Source: Opitutaceae bacterium (lineage in GTDB: Bacteria > Verrucomicrobiota > Verrucomicrobiia > Opitutales > Opitutaceae). Taken from it: 39,291 nt of DNA. The position numbers and the translations under genes are program-made. Shown here one piece after another: positions 19,401-28,018 of the stretch. Position 1 is the first letter of the stretch. Every line of letters starts with the position of its first letter. The notes below the pieces were generated by a model. It was given only the letters and a program-made list of their open reading frames with translations. It ran no database searches and was not told where the DNA came from. Location: contig JAHFTC010000028.1 of assembly GCA_023269585.1 (NCBI GenBank), positions 1 to 39,291 of the forward strand, given 5' to 3'.

Positions 19401-20378
19401 CTCACGATTCAGGTTCTTGTAGGTGGTCGCCTTGCCCTCGACATCCTTGCCCACGTAGGTTCCGGTGCGGAACCACGGGGTGATCATGTCGATCGGGGGC
19501 ATCGTGCGCGGGTTGTTCGAACGCACCTGGCCGACTTCGTAGTTGGCCTTGAAGATCGTGCGCATGCCGTTCTTCTTCAGGAAGGCCGGCTCGTAGCGGA
19601 GGGCGCCAAAGATGCGCTCGTCCTTCGAGGCCGCCGGATCCTGCTTGAACTGCTCGTCGTTGCGGACCGCAGCGATGCGGAGCGCGAGCTGGTCCTCGAT
19701 GAGGACGCGGTTCAGGTCGAGCATCTGGCGATTCGAGCCGTAGCTGCCGTAACGGAGCGAGATCTCGTTCGCGTTGCGGAACATCGCCATCTTCGTGCGG
19801 GTATTGATGATACCGGCGGGGCTGCCCATGCCGAAGAGGATCGAATTGGCACCGCGCTGGAGGTCCACGCCGTCGACGGAGTAGCCTTCCCACGGGATGT
19901 CGGTCATGAAGAAGTCGCGGGTGTTGTCAGCCGCGGCCAAACCACGAACACGGGTGTTCGTGTTCGGGGTCATGAGCCGGCCGGCTTCGTCGAGCTTCGG
20001 GCCATCGCCGGTGCCGGCGAAGTTACCGAAGGAGCCGCCGACCTCGGAGCTCGCAGTGTACTGGAGCAGGGTGCGGTTGTCGGTGGCGCCGACGTCCTTG
20101 AGGAACTCCGCGGTAACAACGGTGACGGCGCTACCGATGTCGCGCAGCTCGGTGTTGAGGCGGTTACCAGCGAGGGTCGTGGCGGCCGCGTAACCGGTGT
20201 TTTCGGTAGCGGAGACTTCGAACGGGCTGAGGACGATGATTTCCTCTTCCGTGGCCGGGGCGGCCGGGGCGGCTGCCGGGGCGGGAGCCGTCTGTGCATA
20301 GGCTCCGGCGGTGAGCACTGCACCTGCAATAGTAAGCAGGGAACGTGCGCCGCGGGTTGCGGGTCTATTCTTATGCAT
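16434..20378 (-). CDS. Large TonB-dependent outer-membrane receptor
   Basis: A 1314-residue protein. Signal peptide to about residue 28 (AYAQT), Ala/Pro-rich linker, then the TonB-box-like region EEIIVLSPFEVSATENTGY, typical of Verrucomicrobial/Opitutaceae receptors. Plug domain residues ~65-230 (TELRDIGSAVTVVTAEFLKD, TRVRGLAAADNTRDFF, DGVDLQRGANSILFGMGSPAGIINTRTK). The rest is a beta-barrel with repeated aromatic-ended strands, ending in WNLSSTFRF, whose final Phe fits barrel insertion. It is much longer than the usual 650-1000 residues because of expanded extracellular loops. It imports a ligand (often a carbohydrate or metal complex in this phylum) using TonB energy; the substrate is unknown. 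It is followed by a strong terminator and preceded by 488 bp of non-coding DNA, so it likely has its own promoter. Confidence 0.95.
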   Translation of the reverse strand: MHKNRPATRGARSLLTIAGAVLTAGAYAQTAPAPAAAPAAPATEEEIIVLSPFEVSATENTGYAAATTLAGNRLNTELRDIGSAVTVVTAEFLKDVGATDNRTLLQYTASSEVGGSFGNFAGTGDGPKLDEAGRLMTPNTNTRVRGLAAADNTRDFFMTDIPWEGYSVDGVDLQRGANSILFGMGSPAGIINTRTKMAMFRNANEISLRYGSYGSNRQMLDLNRVLIEDQLALRIAAVRNDEQFKQDPAASKDERIFGALRYEPAFLKKNGMRTIFKANYEVGQVRSNNPRTMPPIDMITPWFRTGTYVGKDVEGKATTYKNLNRETFIPIQLTDDNTPRQNHGQIRQKYNGPSIPAGVLSYYPNGINGGVPNPSYNPWVGNFANQFGGPAVFFTDASGAQAGAMRVIEPRQNFAGGLSSTGAIDQNIQGVNWTRPGSIAPYADYARNAGLPYSGLGVYKDMSITDASIFDFYNQLMDGPNKREWQDFRAYNVSLSQTFFNDQLGFELAYNSELYKRGQVSLLSGNRQAIYVDINQVYGDGTPDAGLTGRPFSDGTPNPHVGKAFISDNGSGNNSSYRSDKENKRATVFAIHDFSKDGKHWALRFLGKHTVTGLFASDENLSDSRSWIRATASQDYVDAIAAGTNYRITANEVVPNTVIYLGPSLLSKTTAAGAYLPNPKEVVQLTPGTVRILNPGANSWKPSKTVGDPTYVDPAAPWVNGYYPDIAPFNTAGGARNSRQSENPANYIGWVPQQNTWVDSELSPENRMANTTNARLVRSRVTSSAFVWQGNFLDNSIVGTWGVRKDIAKSWTTAYNTNSGAFQNPSKTRTVNFTDSRGRLYWDPYVLENHEIIGNKESYTAFNRLQITSHSWMVVAHLMDLPGLKQLFEKSPVMVSLFYNKSSNFQPSAQRVDIYGTPLAPPTGATTDKGLLFESRDGKYSLKINKYETTSTNVSNETLSSRLWFIGGSQTWSGNWVNRFEGNWDDNNISSAIASPVATNNKYNYEPSQRERDMAVANGFVAGSDAANTEAWRIAALREASVVSAWRAWQASVDPRFYAAWGLDLGRPKVAAGRGDGLLASAPAGVAVTEDSISEGYEVEFNAQVTKNWRLTFNATKTTAQRFNIGGEALSDFVSKYETALNGGIGSVGDLRIWWGGAGNETALFQWNKEIGADYAMLKLLEGTNVPELRKWRFNLISNYDFDSGMLKGFNVGGGVRYESSVIIGYPVIPSVIANKANYDISNPYKGDSEMNYDMWIGYKRKIWRDVEWQIQLNVRNLFVGNELIPITTQPDGTPAAYRIRPPQTWNLSSTFRF

Positions 20379-20866
20379 GGGTTGTGGCGTGGTCTATGTT
20401 TGCGTTGCTGCGGGGTTGTCGGACTAGTCGTGCAACAGTACAGCGCCGATAAGCGCGGTCCTTCACACGACGAAATTCATTCGAGGATCGCTCGATGGCA
20501 GAAGAAAAGGGAATGCGGGCGGCCGAAACAGGGGGCGAGGTGGGTACAGCAGCCGACAGGTGTTTGCGAGGAGGGCGTGATCGGCGTATTCGCCGAAGGA
20601 AGATCGCTCAATCTACGAAGGGTTCTAACCGTAGAGTGGAAGAGAATAGGCGGTAGCGAAGAGATGCAGTGGGGGGTGTCCAAAGAATCCGGCTAGCGGG
20701 CGAGTTCAATAGGTTCGAAGGGAAGGGTACAGACGCGAGATCAGGTAAATGCTCCGACGTGGGGGAACGTATTGGCGGGTCCGGCGGCGTTTGTCGAAGG
20801 AAAAGATTGGGGCCCGGCGGCGCCCCGTTCCGCCGCCCCGGGCGCCGAGGCGAAACCCGGGAACCG
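20379..20866. other. 488-bp intergenic region upstream of the TonB-dependent receptor
   Basis: No gene is supported; open frames here are antisense extensions. It should hold the receptor promoter (minus strand), but no convincing -35/-10 pair was found. At about 20818-20847 a GC-rich inverted repeat (CGGCGCC and GGCGCCG arms) lies just beyond the stop of the propeller gene and could act as a weak terminator, with TCTTTTCC further along on the minus strand. Confidence 0.35.
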
Positions 20867-22303
20867 CTAAATCACCGCGGAGTTGCTCACGAAGGCGAAG
20901 CGGCGGCTGTCGGGCGCCCAGGAGTTCACGTTCATCGAACCCTGCCCGCCGTAGACGTAGGCGAGCACGCGCGGCGTGCCACCATCCAGCGGCAGGGTGC
21001 GGAAATAGACCTGCTTGTAGAACGGATGGTCCTCGGGCGCGATGTCCGTGCCGTAGGTGATGAAGACGATCGACTGGTTGTCGGGGGTGATGTGGGGAAA
21101 CCAGTTGTTCGTGTCGTCGAACGTGAGTTGTTCCTGCCCGGTGCCGTCGGGGCGCATGCGCCAGATCTGCATGCGGCCGGTGCGGGTCGAGTTGAAATAG
21201 ATCCAGCGCCCGTCCGGCGAATACTCGCTGCCGTCGTCAAGCGCGCCGGGGGTGTTGGTCAGCCGCTCCTCGGGGCCGCCGGCGGCGGGCACGCGGTAAA
21301 GGTTCATGAGCGGGCCGCAGCCGCCGCGGGCCGCGGTGAAGATCAGGTATTTGTCGTCCGGTGACCAGCTGTGGAAGTAGGACGGGCCCTCGGGGGTGAG
21401 CAGCTTCGGCTGGCCGCCGCCGATCGGCACGGTGTACACGCGGGACACGTCGCCGCTGCTGATGCCGAGCAGGCGCCCGTCGAACGAGATCGCGTGGTCG
21501 TTGTTGTTCTTCACCTGGTCGCCGGTGTCGAGGAGCGCCATCGTGCGGGAGGCGAGATCGAAGCGCCAGAGGCGGCCATTGCGGTTGCAGATCAGCGCGG
21601 CGCCGTCGGGCGTCCAGTTCGGCGCCTGGAGCGAATCGTCCTCGTGATGCACGATCGTGCGGCGCCCGGTGGCGGCATCGATCAGCTCGAGCTCGCTGCC
21701 GATATAGTCGTGGTACGGGCGGAAGTCGGCGGGGGCGGGCCGGACGAGACGGACGTTGCGGAAACGGGCCTCGCCGTCGCCGGCCATGAGTCCGAAGACG
21801 ACCTCCGCGCCCAACGTGACCCCGTGGCAGACGTGCCGAGTATACAGTTCACCGAACTTCGCGACCGAGACGACGATGTCGCTCCCGCGCTGCTCAAGCT
21901 GGAGCATTTCGGCAGAGTCGTCGGCGAGTCGGATCTCCTCAACGGGGCCGCCCGCCGTGCGCCGGACCCGGATGGTCGTCGCACCGCCCGCCTGCCGGAC
22001 CACCGCGAGGGCCGGGCCGAGCGGCTCGAGGTCGCCGCGGACCACAAGGCCGGCCGTGCCGCCGGCCGGCAACGCCGTCAGCGCCTGCAGCAGGCAGCCG
22101 CCGCGCACCTGCCGCCAAAGCAGCAACCCGGTGTCGCCCGCGCCGCCGAGGGGCCCCTCGGAACGGAGCGTGAACTCCTGTTGCACGAGATCGAAGAACG
22201 CCTCGCCCGGAGCCGCCACGGCGCCGAAGTCGGCCACGTGGGAAAACGGCGCGAGACCGCAATGGGTGGAAACGGAACACGGGGCGGACGAAAGCGAGTC
22301 CAT
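20867..22303 (-). CDS. TolB-like WD40 (PD40) beta-propeller protein
   Basis: A 478-residue protein. The C-terminal ~300 residues contain repeated PD40 blades: APNWTPDGAALICNRNGRLWRFD, SFDGRLLGISS, SWSPDDKYLIFTAARGG, YSPDGRWIYFNSTRTGRMQIW, ITPDNQSIVFITYG and NSWAPDSRRFAFVSNS. The N-terminal ~150 residues (HVADFGAVAAPGEAFFD, GLMAGDGEARFRNVRLVRP) look like a concanavalin/DUF1349-type beta-sandwich. No signal peptide was seen at the chosen ATG (22303), so a cytoplasmic location is possible; a longer start would add an unconserved 26-residue leader. It lies between the TonB-dependent receptor and the MFS transporter on the same strand, 121 bp after the latter, suggesting a substrate-uptake locus. 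Function: probably binding or scaffold, not enzymatically assigned. Confidence 0.82.
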   Translation of the reverse strand: MDSLSSAPCSVSTHCGLAPFSHVADFGAVAAPGEAFFDLVQQEFTLRSEGPLGGAGDTGLLLWRQVRGGCLLQALTALPAGGTAGLVVRGDLEPLGPALAVVRQAGGATTIRVRRTAGGPVEEIRLADDSAEMLQLEQRGSDIVVSVAKFGELYTRHVCHGVTLGAEVVFGLMAGDGEARFRNVRLVRPAPADFRPYHDYIGSELELIDAATGRRTIVHHEDDSLQAPNWTPDGAALICNRNGRLWRFDLASRTMALLDTGDQVKNNNDHAISFDGRLLGISSGDVSRVYTVPIGGGQPKLLTPEGPSYFHSWSPDDKYLIFTAARGGCGPLMNLYRVPAAGGPEERLTNTPGALDDGSEYSPDGRWIYFNSTRTGRMQIWRMRPDGTGQEQLTFDDTNNWFPHITPDNQSIVFITYGTDIAPEDHPFYKQVYFRTLPLDGGTPRVLAYVYGGQGSMNVNSWAPDSRRFAFVSNSAVI

Positions 22304-22424
22304 GGGGAAGGCAGGGGTTGGGCGCCCGGCGAGATTGTCGCCGTGTTCCGAAACACAGCCGCGGCAGAAGCCAGGCGTCAATGCCCGGCCACCGCCGCGG
22401 ACGCTGCGATGGGGAGACGATGAA

Positions 22425-24146
22425 TCAGAACGCCATCTTCGCGGCGAAGGCGAGGACCCCGAGGGTCAACGCCGCGCACACGAGCGTGGCGATCTTTGCG
22501 CCCCGGGCGTTGCCCGAGTAGACGGTGTCGCCGGTCCGCCGGGCCTCAGCAGCATTCTGCGCCGCGAGCCGGAAGGTTTTCACCGAGAGGAAGCCCTTCA
22601 ACCCGGCGGTGCAGAGCAGGAGGCCGAACTGCAGTTTTCCCTCGCCCGCGCTCAGACCTTGGAGCGAGCCGAGGATCTTCGCGTCGACAATCAGCAACGT
22701 CAGGATGTTGAGCATCGCATACATCGACGCGCGGCCAGTGAGGAGTTGCGCGGCGCGCTCAACCGGCGTGAGCCGGGTGGGATCGTCGGGGGTGATATGG
22801 GCATCCACGCCGTTGCCTTCGGTCTTGTACGGGAACGGTGCCTTGAAGGCAGCCCACGCCGACGGGATCGACGCGAACATCACCAGGAAGAAGAACGTCG
22901 AGAAGCCCAGCGCCTCGGCGAGCGGCCCGGAGATCATGTTGGTGGGCACGAGCATCAGGTTCATCAGCGCCGTGGCGAACGCATAGTGCGTCATGGTGGA
23001 GCGGCCGGGCGCCAGCTGCTGCATCATATAGATCATGTTGCCGACAAACCCGAAGCCGTAGCCGAACTTCTCAATGCTCACGAGAATGGCGATCGTCGAG
23101 TAGTCGAGCGAGTGCCCGCCCACGGCGAGCTGGCTGAGGATCACAAAGGTGAAGTGCGGCACGTTGAGGCACAGGCCGAGGATCCATAGGCTGCGCCAGA
23201 GGCCGCGCTGGGCCACAAACCATCCGCCGAGCAGGCCGCCGAGGATGGTGAACCCCGTTCCCCAGATCGCGTCGATGCTGCTGACCTCGCCGGCCGAGAG
23301 CCCGAGGCCGCCCTTCTCCACCGAGCTCTGCAGGAAGAGCTGCCCTTCCATCAAGATCAGCCCCTCGCCGAGCCGGTAGAGGAACACGAAGGCGATCATG
23401 CCCCAGAACATGCGTTTGTGGAAGAAGCTCACCGCCGTGCCCAGAAAATCGTGCACGACTTGCCGGGCGTTTTCCGGCCGCTCCGACACGCTGCCGCTGG
23501 GCAGGAGGAAGAAGTGGTAGAGGGCGAGCAACGCCATCACCACGGCGCAAACCACCATCACCGCCTGCCACATGAACGTATCCGACCACTCGAACGCGAT
23601 GCGCATCTTGTCCATCGACCAGATCAGCGCGCCGGTCGCCAACACCTTGCCGAGCACCCAGAACGTGCTTTGCACGCCGGCCAACCGCGCCTGCGAGGCC
23701 TTGTCCATCGCCGTCAGATAAATACCGTCGCCGCAGATATCCTGGGTCGACGAGGCGAAGGCCGCCACCCACAGGATCGCGATGCTGGTCTGGAAAAACC
23801 CGTCGGTCGGCAACGACAGCGCCACCGCCACGAGCAGCACCGTGAGCAGCAGCTCCATCGCGATCACGAAGAATTTCTTCGTGCGGTACATGTCGAGAAA
23901 CGCCGCCCACAGCGGCTTCAGCGACCACGCCACGCCGATGCTGCCCAGCGCCACCGTGATCTGGGCATCGCCGTAGCCGAGGGACTTGTACATCCGGGCG
24001 GCCGTGCCGCTCATCACGATGTTGAACGGAATGCCCATCGCCAGATACAGCGTGGGCACCCAGATCGCGGGGTGCTTGAAGCCGATCGCGCCTCCGGGGG
24101 ACGGACGCGGGGCAGACGACGACAGCGCGGGAGTAACGTGGGCCAT
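22425..24146 (-). CDS. AmpG-like MFS transporter
   Basis: A 573-residue inner-membrane carrier with about 12-14 helices. The N-terminal half follows AmpG/acetyl-CoA-transporter-like MFS proteins: YLAMGIPFNIVMSGTAARMYKSLGY, WSLKPLWAAFLDMYRTKKFF and ASSTQDICGDGIYLTAM (family: SASQDIxxDAxxxD). AmpG imports muropeptides in peptidoglycan recycling, but related carriers move other sugars, so the substrate is not fixed. It contains an unusual insertion of ~90 residues after the 12th helix region (PYKTEGNGVDAHITPDDPTR) with extra helices at the C-terminus. The start at the ATG 24146 was chosen since upstream codons lack membrane or conserved features. It is the first gene of the minus-strand set with the propeller and the TonB-dependent receptor; the divergent gap to 24422 (275 bp) should hold both promoters. 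Confidence 0.82.
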   Translation of the reverse strand: MAHVTPALSSSAPRPSPGGAIGFKHPAIWVPTLYLAMGIPFNIVMSGTAARMYKSLGYGDAQITVALGSIGVAWSLKPLWAAFLDMYRTKKFFVIAMELLLTVLLVAVALSLPTDGFFQTSIAILWVAAFASSTQDICGDGIYLTAMDKASQARLAGVQSTFWVLGKVLATGALIWSMDKMRIAFEWSDTFMWQAVMVVCAVVMALLALYHFFLLPSGSVSERPENARQVVHDFLGTAVSFFHKRMFWGMIAFVFLYRLGEGLILMEGQLFLQSSVEKGGLGLSAGEVSSIDAIWGTGFTILGGLLGGWFVAQRGLWRSLWILGLCLNVPHFTFVILSQLAVGGHSLDYSTIAILVSIEKFGYGFGFVGNMIYMMQQLAPGRSTMTHYAFATALMNLMLVPTNMISGPLAEALGFSTFFFLVMFASIPSAWAAFKAPFPYKTEGNGVDAHITPDDPTRLTPVERAAQLLTGRASMYAMLNILTLLIVDAKILGSLQGLSAGEGKLQFGLLLCTAGLKGFLSVKTFRLAAQNAAEARRTGDTVYSGNARGAKIATLVCAALTLGVLAFAAKMAF

Positions 24147-24421
24147 GGCGGGACAGGGGGACGCGAGGACGGGGTGACGAAAGCGCGCAGGCTGGGCCGC
24201 GCCCGCCCACGGCTCAACCCGCTTTCCGGCCCCGCGTTCTTCTGTCGTTAGAGCAATGCACCAATCCGCCGCGCGGGCGTATTCTTTCCCCTCATGGCCC
24301 GCTATCGTTTTTGACACTGCCTTCCCCGCGCAGAACCTACTCGCTCGCCTCAACCGGCCGGACTTTCCGCCGATAGAGAGGCGAGCTCTCCGGCTCCTCC
24401 TTCCGTTCCGCCACCTTCCGC

Positions 24422-27400
24422 ATGAACGCCTTGCCGTCCTCCCTCGCCGCGATCGGCCTCGATCCGGCCTCCTCGGATCCCAGCAACGAGCAGAAGCTCG
24501 TCCGCTACATCCAACTCAAGCTGGCCGCCCTCGGCTTCTCCGTGCCCGCCGCCAGCGGCGACGATCCGGGCTTTCAGGAAATCGCGCAGGCGCTCCTCGC
24601 CAACCACCTCGAGAAAAACCGGCTGCTCAGCAGCTACCTCGCTCCCGCCGACCGGCGCATCCAGGACTGGCTCGAACGCTACCTCGAGAACGCCCTGCCG
24701 CCCGGCGTGCCCGTGCGCCTCCCCAGCCAGAGCTTCGTGCTCGATCGTTGGGGTCTCGCGCGCCTGCTCTCCCTCCCGCCCGACCGCGACACCCACCTCT
24801 CGCCCATCCTTTCCAGCCATCGCCTCGCCAACGGCATCCTCCACAACCCGAAGGCCGACCGCCGCACCACCGCCGGCGTCTTCCATGTCGCCGAGGGCGG
24901 CCTGCCCATCCCCGCCGACAAGGTCGCCGTCCCGCGCGAAACCTTCGCCCGCCTCTTCGCACTCGCTCTCCAACCGCCGGAAGAGCTCATGCTCCTGCCC
25001 TTCACCGCCACGCAGAAGACTCCCGCGCACACCTTCGTCTCCCTGCTGCTGCGCCCGGTCGTCGTGCCGGCGGTCGGCGGCGTCTCACCGGAAAAGGCGC
25101 TGGAGATCCGCTTCTTCGCGCCCGGCAGCCTCGTGGCCAACCTCGATTTCGTCGAAAGCATCTTCGGCAACGCCGGCGATCCCGCCCTCCCGCGCAACGA
25201 CGCCGGCCTCGATCCCGCGCATTGGACCGGCCACACCGGCTGCGTCATCCTCGCCCCCCATCTGATCGGCGCCAAGAAGATCGAGCTCGGACTGCCCGCC
25301 TGGGACCAGGCCACCGAGCGCCAACGCCGCGACGGCATGGCGTGGAAAACCCCCGAGGAACTCTACAACGGCGGCCAGGCCTTCAAGCTCTGCGCCCGCG
25401 ACGAGAACGGCGTCATCGTCACCCTCATCGCCGACAACTACTTCGGCTACTGCAAGAAGGAGGTGAAGACCCAGATCTCCTTCTCCGCCAACCTCCACGG
25501 CCTCGCCGAGGAGGAACACGCCGGCGGCACGCTCGCGTTCCCCAGCTACGACCTCGGCGAGGAATACAAGTGGGACACCCACTTCCCGCACCCGCCCCGC
25601 ACGATGGAGGACATGGCCGTGGTGCTCGGCCACCACGCGCGCTACTGCCCCGAGGGCCACGCCTTCGACAAGACCCACCCGCACATCGTCTACGTGCCGG
25701 CCGATTCCCGCTTCGACCTCGCCACCCAGCGCGTGGTCTGGACCCGCGAGGGCCACGAACAGTCCCTGCGCCTCGCCCCCGGCGAGATCTACGTGTATCC
25801 CTGGGGCTATACCGTGCGCATGCACAAGCCCGAGGCCGGCCGCGCCTGGCGCCTCGTGGGCACCGTCGCCGAAGGCCGCCTCTGCCACAAACCCTGCACC
25901 GTCTCCGGCGGCGGCAAGAGCGAGATCTCCAAGCCCATCAGCGACGCCATCCTCTACGGCCCGGTCTTCGTCGCCGATTTCCAGAAGGACTTCGACGCGG
26001 TCGAGGCCATCCTGAAACGGGACTACTCCTCGCGCTTCAAACCCGAGTTCGCCAAGGCCGCCCCCAGCCGCCCCATCCTCGGCGTGGCGCGCTCGCTCGG
26101 CTCCGTCATCAAGCTGTTCACCCCCAACTCCGTCGAGTTCACCGACGAGTACAACGACTGGCTGCGCTCCATCCCCCAGCACATCAAGGACCTCGTCCTG
26201 ACCGTGAAGCGCTTCCACAAGGCCGAATGGGGCGACAACTGGCGCAACCAGTTCGGCGTCGACATCATCAACGGCGTGCCCGGCAACGAGCTCAAGCTCG
26301 GCCGCCGCAAGCTCCTCTCCACCTGCCTGCGCGTCGGCTACGCGGCCGACGGCTCCTGGCGCGTCTTCTCCCTGCGCAAGGACTTCCACCCCGCCCTCAA
26401 GATCCAGACCGAGGACGACATCACCGCCTCGATCGTCGTCCCGACCAAGGCCCTCACCGGCCTGCGCGCCGACCAGCCCGAGGGCTCCGTGAAACTTGTC
26501 CGCAACTGCGAATACCGCCTCTTCCAGCGGCCCGACGACGCCGTGCACCGCGGCTACGACAAGCAGACCGAGCTGGACATGTCCGGCCCGCGCAACTTCT
26601 TCTCGAACTACGAGCCGCTCTCCCGCGCCCAGGCGTGGGAGCTTCTCAAGGACACCATCGGCTTCGAGAAATTCACCGCGCCGATCCAGCAGCTCATCCG
26701 CGCGGTCGCCGAGCAGGGCCGCGGCTCCGCGTTCGTCTCGCCGCACCAGCCCCGCCTCGTCAACGGCAAGCCCTCGGCCAACCCGCGCTACCTCCAGGTG
26801 CGCCCCGACCTGCTCCAGCCCGCCGAGAGCTACCTGCGCACCACGACGATGCGCCTCGCCCGCCGCATCCCCGAGGGGCAGCCGCTGCACCTCCCGGTCT
26901 CGATCCTCCTGCCCGGTCGCCGCGCCAACGGCCCCGAGAAGGGCGTGCCTCCGATCTGTTGCTACAGCCCGATCCACCACCTCGAACTGCCCGAGTTCTT
27001 CGCCGACGTCATCACCAGCATGACCGGCAAGTCGCCCTCGACCACCGGCGCCGGCTCCGAGGGCGCGCTCACCAAGGGGCCGTTCAACGCCCTCTGCCCG
27101 GTCACCGACCTCAACAACGCGTTCGTCGCCATGGCGCTGACCAACGCGAACCCCTTCGTCACCACCGCCGGCACCGTGGGCCCGAACCGCCGCACCGACC
27201 ACGACGTGTCGCTGCTCGTCCCCGAGGTCTTCGCCCGCATGAGCCCCGAGGAGCAGAATCCCGCCTGGCTCATCGAGCACCACTACCTCGAACGCTGCGC
27301 CGACTTCGTGCACGACGGCCGCACGCTCCCCGCGAGCCTGCTCGGCTGGCGCATCACCGAGCGGTTTGTCTCCGCCTTCTTCGGACGCATCTTCACCAGC

Positions 27401-27892
27401 CCGCAGCTCGTCTTCACGCCCGACATGCTGCGGCCCGAACTGCAGGATGCCGCCATCTATGCCCAGAGTTTGGAGACCATCCTCGTCACCATGCGCCGCG
27501 TCGCCGCCCAGTACTTCGAGGACGGCTCGATCGAGGGCGCCTGCCCGCCCCTGCGTGCCCTGCTGCACATCATGCGCGACGGCCAGCACGAGGGCCTCAC
27601 GCTCGCCGATCCCGCCATCCGCGCGCTCTTCACGCGCGACGCCGTGCTCGCCAGCGACTGGTACCACGACCGCCTCACCCGCAAGCAGCTCGCCGACGAG
27701 GCGCTGTGGAAACGGCACGTGGCCTACCTGAAGGCGTTCCTCGCCCGCGCCAGCCACCGCGATGAAGCCGAGCGGCTCGGCATCTCCACCCGGCTGGATC
27801 GCGCCAACGAGACCCTCGCCCAAATCCGCGGCAAGGCCTACCTCGACTCGCTCCACGGCACCCTCGGCCTCGACCCGCTCTACCGCGGGTGA
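24422..27892 (+). CDS. Probable pyrophosphate-type phosphoenolpyruvate carboxykinase
   Basis: A 1156-residue soluble protein. Size and conserved blocks suggest the large PPi-dependent PEP carboxykinase family described in Entamoeba and Propionibacterium (about 130 kDa), which interconverts oxaloacetate + PPi and PEP + CO2 + phosphate. Blocks seen: DNYFGYCKKEVKTQISFSAN and EEEHAGG (~340-375), phosphate-loop-like SGGGKSEISKPI (~495-507), DNWRNQFGVDIINGVPGNEL, TELDMSGPRNFFSNYEPLS, and NRRTDHDVSLLVPEV. No signal peptide or membrane segment. The assignment is from memory of family blocks, not from alignment; the alternative is an unnamed conserved protein of the same family. Single gene, ATG at 24422, with divergent neighbour MFS and repeats downstream. 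Confidence 0.55.
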   Translation: MNALPSSLAAIGLDPASSDPSNEQKLVRYIQLKLAALGFSVPAASGDDPGFQEIAQALLANHLEKNRLLSSYLAPADRRIQDWLERYLENALPPGVPVRLPSQSFVLDRWGLARLLSLPPDRDTHLSPILSSHRLANGILHNPKADRRTTAGVFHVAEGGLPIPADKVAVPRETFARLFALALQPPEELMLLPFTATQKTPAHTFVSLLLRPVVVPAVGGVSPEKALEIRFFAPGSLVANLDFVESIFGNAGDPALPRNDAGLDPAHWTGHTGCVILAPHLIGAKKIELGLPAWDQATERQRRDGMAWKTPEELYNGGQAFKLCARDENGVIVTLIADNYFGYCKKEVKTQISFSANLHGLAEEEHAGGTLAFPSYDLGEEYKWDTHFPHPPRTMEDMAVVLGHHARYCPEGHAFDKTHPHIVYVPADSRFDLATQRVVWTREGHEQSLRLAPGEIYVYPWGYTVRMHKPEAGRAWRLVGTVAEGRLCHKPCTVSGGGKSEISKPISDAILYGPVFVADFQKDFDAVEAILKRDYSSRFKPEFAKAAPSRPILGVARSLGSVIKLFTPNSVEFTDEYNDWLRSIPQHIKDLVLTVKRFHKAEWGDNWRNQFGVDIINGVPGNELKLGRRKLLSTCLRVGYAADGSWRVFSLRKDFHPALKIQTEDDITASIVVPTKALTGLRADQPEGSVKLVRNCEYRLFQRPDDAVHRGYDKQTELDMSGPRNFFSNYEPLSRAQAWELLKDTIGFEKFTAPIQQLIRAVAEQGRGSAFVSPHQPRLVNGKPSANPRYLQVRPDLLQPAESYLRTTTMRLARRIPEGQPLHLPVSILLPGRRANGPEKGVPPICCYSPIHHLELPEFFADVITSMTGKSPSTTGAGSEGALTKGPFNALCPVTDLNNAFVAMALTNANPFVTTAGTVGPNRRTDHDVSLLVPEVFARMSPEEQNPAWLIEHHYLERCADFVHDGRTLPASLLGWRITERFVSAFFGRIFTSPQLVFTPDMLRPELQDAAIYAQSLETILVTMRRVAAQYFEDGSIEGACPPLRALLHIMRDGQHEGLTLADPAIRALFTRDAVLASDWYHDRLTRKQLADEALWKRHVAYLKAFLARASHRDEAERLGISTRLDRANETLAQIRGKAYLDSLHGTLGLDPLYRG

Positions 27893-27929
27893 CGGTTGGC
27901 CCGGGCGGCGACCTCGCCTCCCGGATCAT

Positions 27930-27965
27930 CCCATAGGACCTATGCGACCCATAGGTCCTATGATC
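27930..27965. repeat. Nonamer array, 4 units of CCCATAGGA type
   Basis: CCCATAGGA, CCTATGCGA, CCCATAGGT, CCTATGATC in 9-bp register, located 38 bp after the PEPCK-like stop. It belongs to the same family as the array at 12215-12250. Because CCCATAGG and CCTATG are partly complementary, the array can also pair with itself as a hairpin. Confidence 0.85.
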
Positions 27966-27981
27966 TTCGCTGTCCTTCGCC

Positions 27982-28016
27982 CTCTCGCCTTTCGCCTCTG
28001 GCCTCTCACCTTGCAG
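27982..28016. repeat. Heptamer array, 5 units of CTCTSGC type, abutting a start codon
   Basis: CTCTCGC, CTTTCGC, CTCTGGC, CTCTCAC, CTTGCAG in 7-bp register, ending two bases before the ATG at 28019. It is the same family as the xseA insertion at 2510-2579, about 25 kb away. A 9-bp-period array lies 16 bp upstream, so two repeat families are stacked in one short gap. Confidence 0.8.
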
Positions 28017-28018
28017 CC

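Noticed and set aside
17748-20696. Long plus-strand frame opposite the TonB-dependent receptor
   Set aside because: It has no recognisable motifs and a Val/Gly/Arg-rich composition; the minus strand encodes a well-formed receptor with signal peptide, plug and barrel.
25085-27856. Long minus-strand frame opposite the PEPCK-like gene
   Set aside because: It is an antisense shadow with the composition of reversed GC-rich codons and no domain pattern.
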